DNA of 64,000 nucleotides from Heterocephalus glaber (taxonomy: Eukaryota; Chordata; Mammalia; Rodentia; Bathyergidae), in assembly GCF_000247695.1 (NCBI RefSeq), contig NW_004624748.1:346951-410950 (forward strand), in the 5' to 3' direction. The notes under the pieces are model-generated. The model saw only the letters and a program-made list of their open reading frames with translations, had not been told where the DNA came from and ran no database searches. Each line of letters starts with the position of its first letter. Positions within the stretch are counted from its first letter, which is position 1. A program made the translations under genes and the position numbers. Shown here piece by piece: positions 24,100 through 36,280 of the stretch.

Positions 24100-24500
24100 G
24101 GTTTTCTCTCTTCTGGGTTACCTAGTCTGTTCCATTGATCTATGTCTTTCCTTTTGCTAATATTATCCAGGCTGGATTAACGTGGCTTTCTTGTAAACCT
24201 GGTAAAGTTTGAGTTTTCCAAATTACTTCGTTTTCAAAATTGCTTCCACTATTCCAGTTCCATTATTTTCCCATTTAAATTTTTGAGTCAACTTGTCAAC
24301 ATCTACATGAAGTCTGGCTGGGATTTTGATTGGAAATGCACTGAATCTATCGATGCGCTGGGAGAGAACTTACATCTTAACCATGTGGATTCTGTCCACG
24401 CAAGGATACAGTGTATCTCTCATTTATGTAGATATTGGATTTCTTTTCTAAGGGGAAATTTAGATTTTATTTCTGGCATCTTTCATTTCATCCTTCCCTA
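24100..24500 (-). mobile_element. L1 ORF2 fragment, antisense
   Basis: The plus strand reads GGGATTTTGATTGGAAATGC, ACTGAATCTATCGATGCGC and ACATCTTAACCATGTGGATTC, the reverse complement of a conserved part of L1 ORF2. Degenerate. Confidence 0.75.
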
Positions 24501-26315
24501 TCCTCAAAGTCAAGTTTTAACACATAAAAGAATGTGTTTTAAACATAGGTAAAAGCTTTTAGTTACTAATGTAAAGACAGCTTGTCTGTACCTAAAACTT
24601 TCCACTTAAAAGTGACTCAATATCTTGGCTAACTACCTTGATTATATGTGAATAAGCTAAATATAGTAAGCCTATGCTTTTTATTAGGCAAGGATAATTA
24701 TTTGCACATTAGGAAAAATTCTTGAGAACATAAAATTTCAAAGACTCCATTTCCTTCATGGATCAAAAACTGCATGTGTTTATCTCATTCACAAGGTTTT
24801 CTGATCAAAACAAATTGTACACATGGGTAACTTATCCCTAACATCAATGGTGCAGCTTAAACATGTCCCTTGAAGCCTGTACCTGAGGCAAGGGCCAGCA
24901 CTATAATAAGGACAATCCACTAGCTGAGAGGGTATACATGACCACAGGAATTGGTAAACTTGTAACAGGAATTGGTAAACTGAGTATTTTTCCAAAAGTC
25001 CTTTTGTTCTCAATGGCACAGAAGCCATTGTTGGGTGATGACACATTGCCCCTGTTAGGATCAGCAGTAGAGAGTACTGGTCACACAAAGAATCAAAAGC
25101 TGTGATGAAAGCGTCTGTAATTAATAATAATTGTTTCCCAAGTGTCTATTTTACATCAAGGTTCTATCTCATAAGGGACACATTCAAGTTCACTGGATAG
25201 GCTTACTATTTTCACTGTGGGTGTTCTTTTCAGAGAAAGCTATTCAAAAGCTCTGCATGGAACCAGCAAAACACTCATTAATAAGAATGATGTTAGGGAA
25301 TTATAGAGACAAAGCACACCTTGCTGATGGTAACATTTCACAATGCCCCTGCAATAAAGAAAAAGTGGCCCATGCAGATTTTGAAGCCCGTGAGTTAAGG
25401 TCTAAATCTAGACACAATGAAAACACAGTTTCTTTTATTCATGTGTTTTTTATTTAATGTGTGCATTTTTTTAGATGTAGTGACCAAAAGTGGGGATGAT
25501 TCTTTGAGATATTTAACTTGGAAAGATTGGTTATATACTTATACTATTACTCTGTGGGTAATTTTTAATACAAGAGGAAAACTTTATTAATGCTTCTGAA
25601 TGCAGTTAAACACAAATATGTAAAACCTCAGAAACCGAGTAAAAGAAACCTAAAGAATATTCCTGGAGTCTAACAAAAAATGAAGGAAGCTTGAACAAAT
25701 ACTCTAATACTTTTACTCTTGCATTAGAAAATGATTCACTTTCATTTTCTTTGGAAAGCAGACAAATACAATTAGTGAAATATAATTTGTAAATTGTTGG
25801 TTATCACCTAATAATTATCAATTATGGTGATAGTTGGATTACAGCATAGCCTCATTCTTCACCCTCTCTACAGTAGCTATAATCTTTATTAATTTATTAA
25901 TCTTTTTTTATAATGTATTTAGAGTTGGCTTTTCATCATCCAACACTCTTTCATAGTGATGAAATGTTTTATTTTCACAGATAACACTTGCTTCAAAGTC
26001 ACACACTCTGGTTACTAAATGGCAAGATGATGATACAATTTAAAAGGCCACAATAAATTTATTCATAAAAACAAATCTGACACAAGTTTTGTCTTAAACT
26101 GTATGCTGGTACATGAAGTAAGTCCAGGGATATCTGATAATATCCTTGGTTAGTGGGAATACCATACAGAATAGAAGTCTTTGCTCTCTGTCTACTCACT
26201 CCAGTCCTAGGCAGGATATTTTATTTTAGGAAGGAAGAATCTATCACTTCTTAAAAAATGCTTTCCAATGTAAATGCCAGTCTCTCTGCATATATTTAAG
26301 CAAAATTGACCTTTT
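24501..26315. other. Intronic DNA without recognised elements
   Basis: AT-rich, with a small 17-bp direct repeat at 24944-24960 and 24965-24981. No repeat family or gene. Confidence 0.4.
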
Positions 26316-26332
26316 AAAAAATCCTTATTAGA

Positions 26333-26420
26333 GGGCCGGGGATTTAGCTCAGTGGTTCTGCCGCCTGCTTCGAAAGCGCAAGGTCCTGAGTTCAATTCCC
26401 GGTACCAAAAAAAAAAAAAA
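26333..26420 (+). mobile_element. Young ID SINE with target-site duplication
   Basis: GGGCCGGGGATTTAGCTCAG and GAGTTCAATTCCCGG with A tail. The target AATCCTTATTAGA occurs on both sides (about 26320-26332 and 26419-26431, overlapping the tail). Confidence 0.95.
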
Positions 26421-26431
26421 TCCTTATTAGA

Positions 26432-27045
26432 AATAAAGAACATACATGGAAACATCCCATTGCATCAAATGCCAGTTAATTTAATATAATCATGTTTTTA
26501 GTCTTGGTCCACTGGACCAAGCAAAGTAGGAGAGGTCAGAGCCTAGCATCAGAGCTCCCTGTTGGAGAGATGCTGAGAGACAAGTTCTGCTCTAGGTGCT
26601 AAGATGAGCCCAGACTAGCAGACCAAGAGCCATACCCAAGAAGTCAGTAACAGACAGCTGGTAAAAGTCTCAGTGACCTTTAGTGGCAGAGGAAATACCA
26701 GATCAGAAACCAAGGGAGCATTCAGTGCTTCTCCTCCAGGGATAGGTGGAGATGCCCTCCCAGGAAGCCACAATGGCTCCATTCTCCAGCCTCGAATTCA
26801 GAGACAATATTTGGAATCTGAGACCGACACATGATTGGAACTGACCAAGTGTTTATTTTAATGTGACTGGCATAATGAATAGGACACAAGATGTAGCTGC
26901 AGACAGAGTTCAAGAGCAGCACCTAGTTCTCAACAACAGTACAGAACACAGAGCCCAGAGCCAGTTCATCTAATGGATAAGGACACTGCAGATTCCTTAA
27001 GCAATGGGATGGAGACTCTTACGCTTCACCTCTTTCAGTGTCATT
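26432..27045. other. Intronic DNA; unclassified block at about 26490-26960
   Basis: A stretch of balanced composition with no family signature that I recognise. It has no stop-free frame of note and is not obviously coding. Confidence 0.35.
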
Positions 27046-27049
27046 TCTC

Positions 27050-27330
27050 TCTAGCAAAGATAATATATCTCAGAGAATAAGCGTGAAGATAAGAGCATTT
27101 ATTGAAGGCCAACTATGTGTCCCTGTTCCAGGCAGTGAGAAATCAAAGACAAGAAGATGACTGTCTCTGCCTTAAGCTCAAAATCTAGTAGAAGAGGCAA
27201 AAAATAATGAATGCATGAAATGTGACCACTGTAGTGCTGTAGGTAGGTAGTCATCAAGTGCAGTCAAGAATAGGGAAGGCCATCTAACTTAGATTCAGAA
27301 GAGTCAGGAAAATCTTCTCACCTGTATTCA
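27050..27330 (+). mobile_element. Ancient dispersed repeat, family not named
   Basis: ATTTATTGAAGGCCAACTATG, then CTGTTCCAGGCAGTGAG and CTGTCTCTGCCTTAAGCTC, later AGGGAAGGCC, follow the order of a very common ancient eutherian repeat. Possibly the same family occurs at 43570-43720. Confidence 0.4.
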
Positions 27331-27764
27331 TTATGTTTTATTGAATTAAATCACAGAAATGGCTGTAGCAGTCCTCCATCTTCCTTTCCCTAAAGAAAAA
27401 TTATTTGCTTGACTTTTTCATTTTTAAACACTTAACGAAGTTCACCCTACTCTTTACTGAACACCTTCTAAATCCTTGCACAGCACAGAAAACTGGTTGA
27501 TGGCTGATGGCATCAGCCATCAACACAAATCTGCTGCATCTCCAATCTACCAAGCCATCAAAACACCACACAAGAGAAAAGACACTTGGCAATCTGAGTA
27601 AATGGTAACTGTTCATCTACCAAGTTATCTTCTATCCTATGTATATGTTCTCAAATCAACATTACTAATAACCATAAATTATCTGATACTTCCTGTTAAT
27701 ATCAAACTGCATGATTTGATAAAAAAATCAGTGTGTCAATAAATTAAATGACCTCATTTCAGTT
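27331..27764. other. Intronic DNA without recognised elements
   Basis: Nothing recognised. A short 9-bp palindromic tract (GGCTGATGGCATCAGCC) lies at 27501-27517. Confidence 0.35.
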
Positions 27765-27920
27765 TCATACTTTTTCTAGGAGGTAATATTTATTGCCTCC
27801 ACTATACCAGTGAAAAAAGTGAAATTCAGAAAGTTAATTACTTTTATCAAGGTTATACAGCTAAAAAGTGATAGAGTTGGAATTTAATTTCTCTTTTATC
27901 TCCACAGCCTATAGAGGCCT
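27765..27920 (-). mobile_element. MIR SINE, antisense
   Basis: GTTAATTACTTTTATCAAGG, then TTATACAGCTAAAAAGTGAT and AGAGTTGGAATTTAA is the MIR core on the complementary strand. Confidence 0.65.
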
Positions 27921-28385
27921 GAACACTTGGCTTTCACCCTAGTCATATTCTTTTGAAGAATATTTACTACCTGAGAATGTTCAAGTACAAGCTACTTTGC
28001 TATGAGAATTACTTAACACAATGCAGCATTTAACTATGTTCAAAGCAGTTTTAAATATTCCATGCAAGAGCTCTACCGAACCTTGTAACTTCCCGTTGAC
28101 TCCAGCACTAGGTCTTAGCCTAGCACACAGGACCCCTCTGTTCTCAAATGCTCCAGGGGAGTTTGCTAGCCATTCTTCCTCTTCTTCCACTTTCCTTACT
28201 CTCTATGTTAGAATTGGCTCCTGTCTGTATCTGTATTGCAGACCAAAGCCCTTTTTCACTTTTCTGCATAATAAGCCCACTCAATCTTTCAAGATCTGAA
28301 CTGCCCAATTCTAGGAAACTTTGTATGCCTCCTCTTTCCCCTCAACACAAACTTTTCCCTTTTGTCTCTCTGTTTTATTAATTTT
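27921..28385. other. Intronic DNA without recognised elements
   Basis: Nothing recognised; open frames on both strands at 27981-28299 have no domain. Confidence 0.35.
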
Positions 28386-28463
28386 TGGACGTGTTTGGAA
28401 TTAAACCCAGGGCCTTCTGCGTGCTAAGCACACACTCTTACCACTGAACTACATCCCCAGCCC
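28386..28463 (-). mobile_element. Older ID-type SINE, antisense
   Basis: The plus strand ends CACTGAACTACATCCCCAGCC and has GGAATTAAACCCAGGGCC, the complement of ID A and B boxes. It is divergent from the young set. Confidence 0.8.
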
Positions 28464-28724
28464 TCACTGGACTTCCAGATCACCAGTATAGCAACACTTA
28501 CCACTCTGCATGATCACTTGTTTCCCACCCCACCCCCCACAGCCTTTCTATTTAAGCTGTAGACTGCAATCTGGACCCAAATCTTCCAGGAATCTCTGGT
28601 TCTCCTCAAACCTACAGCATCAGAATTGACATTGTTACCAAATCTCATAACTTATGTGAACTGTATACTTTGAGCAGAACCTCTCTCATACTATGAATTC
28701 AGAATGAGGAGTTAGTTATCCTTA
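28464..28724. other. Intronic DNA without recognised elements
   Basis: Nothing recognised apart from a short C-rich run at 28526-28539. Confidence 0.3.
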
Positions 28725-28790
28725 GAATTCAGCTCAAGGCCCAGCACTGAACTCTCTGTACAGTAAATGCTTGTTGAATCTATATGAAGC
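28725..28790 (+). mobile_element. L2 3' tail fragment
   Basis: GCCCAGCACTGAACTCTCTG and AGTAAATGCTTGTTGAAT is the L2 tail. Confidence 0.5.
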
Positions 28791-28794
28791 CAGG

Positions 28795-28970
28795 TTTTCA
28801 TTTAATTCGCACAGTAGCCCTCTGAGTTAGGAATTACTATCTCTGCGTTACAGATGATAAAAATGAGGCTAGAGACTTGAGAAGACTTTCCTATAACTCA
28901 CACTGCACAGTGAAGTCCAAATATAACTTCAAATTCTGTATTCTTGTCATTTCCTAACACTCTCTTCCCT
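28795..28970 (-). mobile_element. MIR SINE, antisense
   Basis: CACAGTAGCCCTCTGAGTTAG, then TACAGATGATAAAAATGAGGC is the complement of the MIR core. Confidence 0.78.
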
Positions 28971-30408
28971 GCATTATAAATAAGAATAAATATTTATATA
29001 ACAACTCTCATAATATTTATTTTACCATCAGACTATTGCCCAGGCAGGGTTAGCAGTCACATTGCTTTCATGTTCATGGATTCACTGATTCCTTGAGGTG
29101 GAAGACTCTTATTGAGCTTCCATCCTGAGCAATGCAATCATTCTCAGTATTAAACTTGGAGAGGAGAATGAACCAAATCACTTTCCACCTTCATGGGATT
29201 ATCAACTAATAAACAGCAATCCTCACCCAGTGTGAGAAGCACCCTGCTCATGTGTGTGTGTGTGTGTGTGTGTGTGAGATGTACACAGGCACTTTTACAC
29301 AACCTATAGCACACACACTGCCAAACAAATCTGGTAAGAGAGAAAAAAATGCCCACCAGGGTGCCATTCAGTTTTCAATGCATCAAAGATTTACACACTC
29401 TCCTCATTATCATTAATGATTGTTATGAATGTAATTTGTCCCCAAGCATCAAAGGAAGAATAAATTCCTCTGAGGGTAAATAGAGGGTATTTAAAGAAAA
29501 AATACTTTATGCAAAAAGCTGATGACTATTAGCTGATAATGAATGCAGTAGGAGCAAAAATATATTTAAAATTCCTCATCACATGAATCATAAAGGTCAT
29601 GGGGCAATACTAGTAACACACACACAGAGCATATCTGAAATAATCCATCAAGCTAACAAAGGGAAAAATGACTTTTTTTAAAATTCTGGGATAAATAAAA
29701 ATAAAAGCAAAAATTCAAATAATTTTACATTATAAAGATCACATAAAAAGCAAAAATGTAGAATGTGTCAAGTGAGAAAACCCCTTCTGTGAAAGTCTAT
29801 GCTTCCCCAAGTCACTAAATCTGCTAATGGCAGAAACAGAGAAAGATATCTTATGCAGAGGAAAAATGCAAGCACATTCTCAAGTGATTAGAATAAATGA
29901 GTACAGGAGGTTGATAAATGTCTTATACAGTTCCATATAGGTGTTGGATAATGAGACCAGGGACCAAAAATATTCTTAGAGGGTAAACCTTGCAAGTCAG
30001 CAGTATACAGACATTGTCAAGAGCAGCACTACTGCATATTTTTAATGCCTTCTTCACTAACAAGGATAAAACTGACAGGCCAAGAGGAAGTACAGAACTT
30101 GGAACATAATTTCTACTTTTCTAGGAGAAGCATTTCTTAAGATGATTGGGAGATTTGCTCCTCATCAGATCTTTATTAACTTATTGTCATATCTCTAAAT
30201 TTATTATTCCTGTCAGGGTAACAGATTTATGATTTCAAGTCATAAAGTATAGCAGCTAACTCAGGGGACTGAAACCAAAATTAAGATCATGGTATGGCAT
30301 ATTCCTTTTCTTCTCAGAGGCTCTGCTTTTTCCCCTGTAAAACAGATACTCTCCCCAGGGCTGTCATGTAAGAGAAGAGACACTTCTTGTATATTTCCTA
30401 ACAGCAAT
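28971..30408. other. Intronic DNA; microsatellite only
   Basis: Apart from (TG)n at 29253-29276 no repeat is recognised. Confidence 0.4.
29253..29276. repeat. (TG)n microsatellite
   Basis: Twelve TG dinucleotides in a row. Confidence 0.95.
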
Positions 30409-30420
30409 CAAAATAATGTG

Positions 30421-30674
30421 ACATGCTGTGGTATGATTCTTTTAATTCTTTGGGGAAGATACCCAGCAGGGGAATAGGTGGGTCAAATGGGACCTCTAAT
30501 CCTAGTTTTTTGAGGTATCTCCATACTGATTTTCACAGTGGTTGCACCAGTCTGCACTCCCACCAATAATGGAGAAGGGTTCCTTTCTCCCCACATCCCT
30601 GCCAGCATGTTATTAGTTGATTTCCTGATAGCAGCCATTCTTTCTTGGGTGAGGAGGAATCTCAGCATTGTTTT
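30421..30674 (-). mobile_element. L1 segment, inverted 5' part of a twin-primed insertion
   Basis: The plus strand reads TTGAGGTATCTCCATACTGA and CACTCCCACCAATAATGGAG, the complement of the L1 ORF2 C-terminal region. It abuts a sense L1 3' end at 30675 and stops at the same consensus position where that one begins. Confidence 0.88.
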
Positions 30675-31260
30675 CAAACCACAGCAATATATGTGCACCT
30701 ATCTTCATAGTGGCACAATTTGTAATGGCTAAAACTTGGAAACAGCCCAAGTGCCCATCAACTGGAGACTGGATAAAGAAAATGTGGGGTTTTTTTTTAT
30801 AAAATGGAGTACTACTCAGCCATAAAGATTAAGAAACTAGAGACATTTATAGCTAAATGGATGCACGTTGAGGCCATACGCTTAAGTGAAATAAATAGGA
30901 TACACATGTGTAAATACCAAATAGTTTCTCTGGTGTGAGAAACTGAAAGTGTAAATAATGATCAAAATGTATAATAGATAATGTGAAATAGGAAGAAAAG
31001 GTCCAAAGTGGAAGGGGAAGTGGCAGGGATAGCTGAAAGGAAAGAAGGGAAAGGAATAAATATGAGAAAAGGAATAAACAGAAACAAAGCCTTTGTAAAT
31101 AGGGAGGGGTGGAGGGGTTGAAGGGAGGACAGGGGAATGGGGAAAAAAATAAGAACCAAGATATATTATGTAAAGGTATAAATTCCCAATAATGAATGTC
31201 AGCATATTATATACCTAAAATGTACCAATAAAATTAATGAAAAAATTTTTAAATAAAAAA
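30675..31260 (+). mobile_element. L1 3' end (lineage A), direct part of the same insertion
   Basis: ACCACAGCAATATATGTGC onward matches the 3' ORF2, then AACTGGAGACTGGATAAAG, a purine-rich 3' UTR and the tail TGTACCAATAAAATTAATG. The purine block is a less perfect G-run series than the 3.1 and 55.4 kb copies. Confidence 0.9.
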
Positions 31261-31274
31261 AATATAATATGTGT

Positions 31275-31330
31275 GTAAACCGCCATGTCAGGCTCAGAGT
31301 AAGCACCCAATAAACATAGGCTACTATATA
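31275..31330 (+). mobile_element. MIR/L2-type tail fragment
   Basis: CTCAGAGTAAGCACCCAATAA is the 3' tail pattern shared by MIR and L2. Confidence 0.45.
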
Positions 31331-33260
31331 ATCGCAGTGGAAGGATTCCTACCAGCAAGAGTCACTAAATCCAAGATTGTGAGCTATTGTCCTTTGGAGA
31401 GTTTATTTACTTTTTAAAGATCTAGGCTGTCCTATCAAAAACCTGCTTGATTTTGTACCAGAAGAACTGAAGATAGCATTTTCTGATTTGCCCCAGGTAC
31501 AGGGATTGGGTACTATTTTCTGTGCATGTGTCCTGGATCTCTGTGTTTGACAGGTCACACCCACAAGATCAGACACTTGGCCATGCCCTAATCTCCTGTC
31601 TTAGTTCCTCTGCAAGGACACAATATTTAATTTGTTTTACTTATCATTGAGAAATGTTTGGTATGGAATATCAAGATATAGTAAGGTACATAAACAGGTT
31701 TTACCAAATCTGTCTCATCAGCATTTTAAAATGTTCTCACATTTAAAAATTTTGACTTATATATTTCCCAAAGGTAACCAAAACAGTGTACTATTTCCAT
31801 GCAATTTGATGGGAGTCTCATTTGGTGCCACAGTAATTCTTTTTGATATATAGTTCTCCTGTAGGTAAGGTGGTTACAGGTCATGCATTACAAGCAGAAT
31901 CAAAGACCATTATTTAGTGCTCTTGAGTTTTATACTGCACAAGCAACTTACTGAAGTTTAGAAGTATGAATGTGCACAAATATTTGTTGCTTTGACCCAG
32001 TATGGATATAACAGACCAGCTAGACATGTTATAGATAGGTAAATATTAAACATTCCTTATTTCCTTTATTGCTTTGATTTAGAAGGAATCAAAAGAAATT
32101 ATCTCATTTAATACTGACAGACTTTACCATGTTTTCCAAATACTCCTCATTAAGCACTGATTTCCCCAACAGTGACTGATGGGATGCCAGTGCATCCACA
32201 GTCTCATGGGTCAGGGGCTGCCAGAGAGCCTGTTATCAACCCAGCCAAGGAACAGATCATTCAGGTTTCATGTACATGACCTAGAGTTTAGTATGCCCTT
32301 TTGCCCCCATATTTTTGTCCTTCCTGACACTTTGTTCAGTTTTCCCACATTTTGGGAGAAACAGCTATTGGTAACTTGGTTTCCTGCTTATGGCAACCTA
32401 CCCCAGCATGTCCCTTTTTGTGCTCAAAGTCTCATTTGTGTTTTTCCCCTAGATGGCATTTTGTCTCTGGGTATCCTTAATGAGTTACCTTCTTAGGGGA
32501 CTGTTTCTTAAGACCTCAGAGCTCCATCCCACTCCACCTTTCTGCCATGTTTGTCAGCCATTTTGGTTTGTCATGTGAGTCAGAGTCACATGTTTTGACC
32601 ATGTCTGTGTGTCTTTTTTTAAACTGACATCATTTCACCCTTAATAGAAATTTGACCCTTATAGATAAGAGCTAAAGCCTCTGCTTCCAGAGAACATACA
32701 TGCCTCCTCCCCTCTTCTCTTCTAAATCTATTTAGATCTCCTCTCTGTTTCTTCTAACAGAAATCCAGGTAATTTAGAAACATGCCTGAGAGCCTGAGCA
32801 GAGAAAAGGGAACAGCTAATGAAGGGCAACTCAACTGGCTGTGAGTTTGCAAAAGTAAAGCTAAGTCAAGAAACGACAAATCCTGTTCTGGTACTTAGAA
32901 CTTTCTAAGGTTTTCTTTTCTTTTTTTCCCTTACATGTTGAAAAAGAGGTTTCTATCTCTACTCCCTTAAAACAATTACCGAAGTGTTTTATTATTGGGA
33001 AAATAAGAGGGATACTGTCTCTCAAGTGGCTAGATGGGGCTTCAGGGGGCTCCCCTCTGGTATTTAAGGAGTTATAGTGGGTCAGAGACTATGAACAGCT
33101 CTAAGGAAAAGGCACTGTTGTTGTCCATTTCACTAGAGACATCTGGTAGTGCAATTTGAGTCACATAGGGTACACCCCAGGGGCTCAATGGGTTTCCATC
33201 CTTCTGCAGGGAATGCCCTCAGAAGGACCCCATCTCTCTCCATAGGTTTCATAATGCACC
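31331..33260. other. Unclassified DNA, possibly including ERV leader or LTR
   Basis: Because an ERV1 gag remnant begins near 33261, the preceding 1 kb or so should contain leader and possibly LTR. I could not define LTR ends, a polyadenylation signal or a primer binding site. Sequence 32270-32560 has LTR-like composition but that is inference. Confidence 0.35.
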
Positions 33261-34170
33261 ATGGGAAATACCCTGCAACCTTGCTATTAGGCTATATCCT
33301 TAAAAATTGGACATAATTTGACCTGGACAATCTCAAAAAAGAACAACTTATCTTCTATTGGATTACTATTTTGGTGTAAACGAACTAAATAATGGCAAGA
33401 GATGAGTACAGGACGGCAATCTAAATTACAATACTGTTTGTCAGTTAGATCTTTTCTGCAAAAGGCAAGGTGTGAAATACCTTATGTTCAGGCTTTTGTG
33501 GCTCTATTTCTATACAGGCCCAAGAACTATGGTACTTAAAGAAGCCACCAAGAAGAAGAAATTGATGACCCTGTTCTCAGCTGCTCCCGTGTCTCTCTCA
33601 GGGGAATATGGGTCTCTCCCACCTGTTTAAACAAAAACAACCACAATGGGAGTTTTCCTCAAACTCCATATAATCCTCTGCCCAGTATATCAGTTGCATT
33701 CTCTTCAAGTGTCTTAGAAACTCCATCAGAGGACAGCTCCCCAGAGAGACCCAGTATTCCCCATGCCCATTCTCCTGTTCCTCAGACAGCTTTTAATCCC
33801 ACAGGACATACTAAGGGTAGAGTTTCTTACTCTTCCAACCCACAGCTCATCCTGCCCTTAAGAGAGGTCCCAGGAGTAGACCAAACTACTCAGTCCAAGT
33901 TCCTTTTCCAATAGCGAATACCCAACAATGCAAAGCACTGTTAGACCAATTTTCAGAAGATCCTGGTAGGTTTACAGATTAAGTTTCAAATTTTGACCCT
34001 TGCTGTTGACCCATCATGGTAAAATGTCCAATTTGTTTTGGCCACTTGCTGTACCACAGATGAAAAACAATCCTAGAAGAAAGGGGAACTATGCAGATGA
34101 ACAATATGCTGCAGTAAGAGAAGGGAATCAGCCCACAGGCAAAAAAGAAGCTTGATTTTATGTCCAAGTT
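33261..34170 (+). pseudogene. Decayed ERV1 (gammaretrovirus-like) gag fragment
   Basis: A start with Met-Gly (ATGGGAAATACC at 33261), as in myristoylated gag, begins a frame that meets a stop after nine codons. Further blocks in alternating frames resemble matrix protein of ERV1 (a Lys-Lys-rich stretch near 33335; a Gln-Leu-Asp-Leu-Phe-like patch near 33445). At 33858-33872 a Leu-Arg-Glu-Val-Pro-like motif marks the start of the capsid region, followed by further capsid-like sequence to about 34150. Multiple stops and frameshifts show it is dead. No protease, pol or env follows; the remnant ends in ordinary intron. It is read opposite to LHFPL6. Confidence 0.65.
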
Positions 34171-35305
34171 TACTACAAATTATATATGACAATACAGTTC
34201 TTAAATAGTACAAAATGAAGCTCCAACTACAATTTTGGTCCTGTGGTTTTTATATTTGTATAGTTGTTAAAATAAGATGGAATGCTGGCTCAACCATCAC
34301 ACTGCCAAAAACATGCCATTGAATGAAAAGGAAATGACCAAAGAAACAGAGTAGAGACTGATGGGCTTGCAAGGGCTTTTAGTGGAATGGTGAGGGCTTT
34401 TTAGTCTGCATTGCTTGAGCTATTTCTGAATGAGCACTTCCTTATTACAAAAGAGCATCCTGTGTATAATCTAGTAAAACTGCAAATTCCTGGTAGAGTC
34501 AATTCTAAAGTATGAAGCTGACAAGCCCTTTTGAAAAACCAAGAACTATTTGTATAGAATTATCCCTCTGACTGGAGCAAATTCCAATCCATTGACTCAC
34601 TCCCTCAGCCACCTCCACAGGGGCTTCTGGATGGGCAGAATGGGTGCTACGCCCTGTCCCTTAGGGATTGCAGGGCCAACCACCTCAGAGTCACATGTAG
34701 AATAGCAACATGATGAGAAAGTTTGCTGCAAATTAAAAAGCACTTGATCAATAGAAAAGCAATAAGGCCACTGTTTATATTTTAAGTCAATTTTTCAATA
34801 ATCATGCCCTAAGATACATCTGAAACATAAACAAATGCAGGAAGCATTTCTGGGAACTTAAGAAACCATGAATCCTTTTAAAGGCAAGTATGTGCCTCTT
34901 AAATTCAAAGTACTAAGCTCATAATTTTATCTTATAGGAAGGACTAGAGAGAAAAGGGAGAATGTCTTCAAATGGAACTCCTATTCTTTGTCTAGGAGGG
35001 TGGAAATTGTATTTAACTAATTTTTGATGCCCTCCCCCTTTTATTAAATTCTGTTAAAGCAACTGGATTTTTCTACCTGCTAAATTCCAAGCATCATTTT
35101 GAAATATTAATGAATCTGTAAAAAGTAAAAATGTTGTCTCAGTGAGTCTCAGTATACAGCACTTTATCTATTTCTAGCACCCTATGCAAAAGGCTACTAG
35201 GGTCAATAAAGAAATAAAAGATAAGACTTCACTTTAAAGGGCACTGAAGGAAAACTGAAAGTGACTTCTACTCAGGGAACTTCCCCAAAGCCTGGGTTAA
35301 TGCCC
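34171..35305. other. Intronic DNA without recognised elements
   Basis: No pol- or env-like sequence follows the gag remnant here, and no other repeat is clear. Confidence 0.4.
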
Positions 35306-35309
35306 ATTC

Positions 35310-35490
35310 TGCCCAGTAACTGGCTATTACACTGAACAAGTTACTTAATTTCTCGGTCTTGCTCTCTTTGGCCTTAAAATGGGGGTTTATAATCACCTCT
35401 GTGTTTTTAAATAGTGAGAAAATGAGTTAAGCACTCAGCGTGTTCCCTTTCACACAGCAACCACCAAATAAATGTTAAGTAGTGTTACTT
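35310..35490 (+). mobile_element. MIR SINE
   Basis: CAAGTTACTTAATTTCTCGG, then CCTTAAAATGGGGGTTTATAA and CCAAATAAATGTTAAGTAG is the MIR core and tail. Confidence 0.8.
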
Positions 35491-36069
35491 TTTGGTTATT
35501 GTCAAAGAACATTACACAATTATGGAAATGGTTTTGGTGTGGATACAGCATGTTCTGTTCTAAATAAAGGTCAGAAGACTAAATTTCAAGCATAGAATTA
35601 AGAAAAAATGTGTAATTTTTTAATAGCACTTAAAACCAGATTTCAAGGTAAGAAAATAATATATGTATTTTTAAATATCCTGTAAAATCTTAAATTTTAA
35701 AAGAATAAAGTTACCAAAGGAAACTATCAGTACTATTTTTTCTGACAACCAATATATTATTAAAATTTTATGTTCTGCATTTTCTCTAATAAATTTTCTG
35801 AAACTAGCACAGGAAAATAGAAAATAAGCACAAAATGAAATCCATAATTTAAATTATCAAGGAAAAAGTGAACAATCTTGTAGAGAAAGGCTCAAGAGAG
35901 TTTTTCCATATAATTCCAAACAGTACATATGAACTACATAAAGTCTCTGTCTCTTCTTCCTTTCTTCTCTACCTCTTTCTCCTCCTTTAAGAATGCTTTA
36001 TAAATGTGAAACCCATTCCTAACTCTATGTTCAGACAAAAACAAGCCATAAGAATGCATTTGCTAAGGG
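35491..36069. other. Intronic DNA without recognised elements
   Basis: AT-rich; no repeat recognised. Confidence 0.35.
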
Positions 36070-36280
36070 AAATCAAACTGCAGAGCAGAAGCCAAATTGT
36101 GCTTGCAGCCTATTTATGTAAATAAAGTTTTACTGAAACACAGCCACTCCCATTCATCTACAAATTGTCTGTGGCTGTATTCCCACTGCAAAGACAGAAG
36201 TAAATCCTTTCGCAAAGTTTCTATGACCCACAAAACCAATAATATTTACTATCTGGCTCTTTAGAGGAAAATGCCATTTT
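36070..36280 (-). mobile_element. hAT-Charlie-like non-autonomous transposon (copy 2)
   Basis: GTAAATAAAGTTTTACTGAAAC, CACAGCCACTCCCATTCATC and AATATTTACTATCTGGCTC are the family landmarks, here opposite in orientation to copy 1 at 9436-9644. Confidence 0.8.

Noticed and set aside
32160..32680. 5' LTR of the ERV1 gag remnant
   Set aside because: No TG...CA ends, AATAAA or primer binding site could be placed, so it is not annotated as an LTR.
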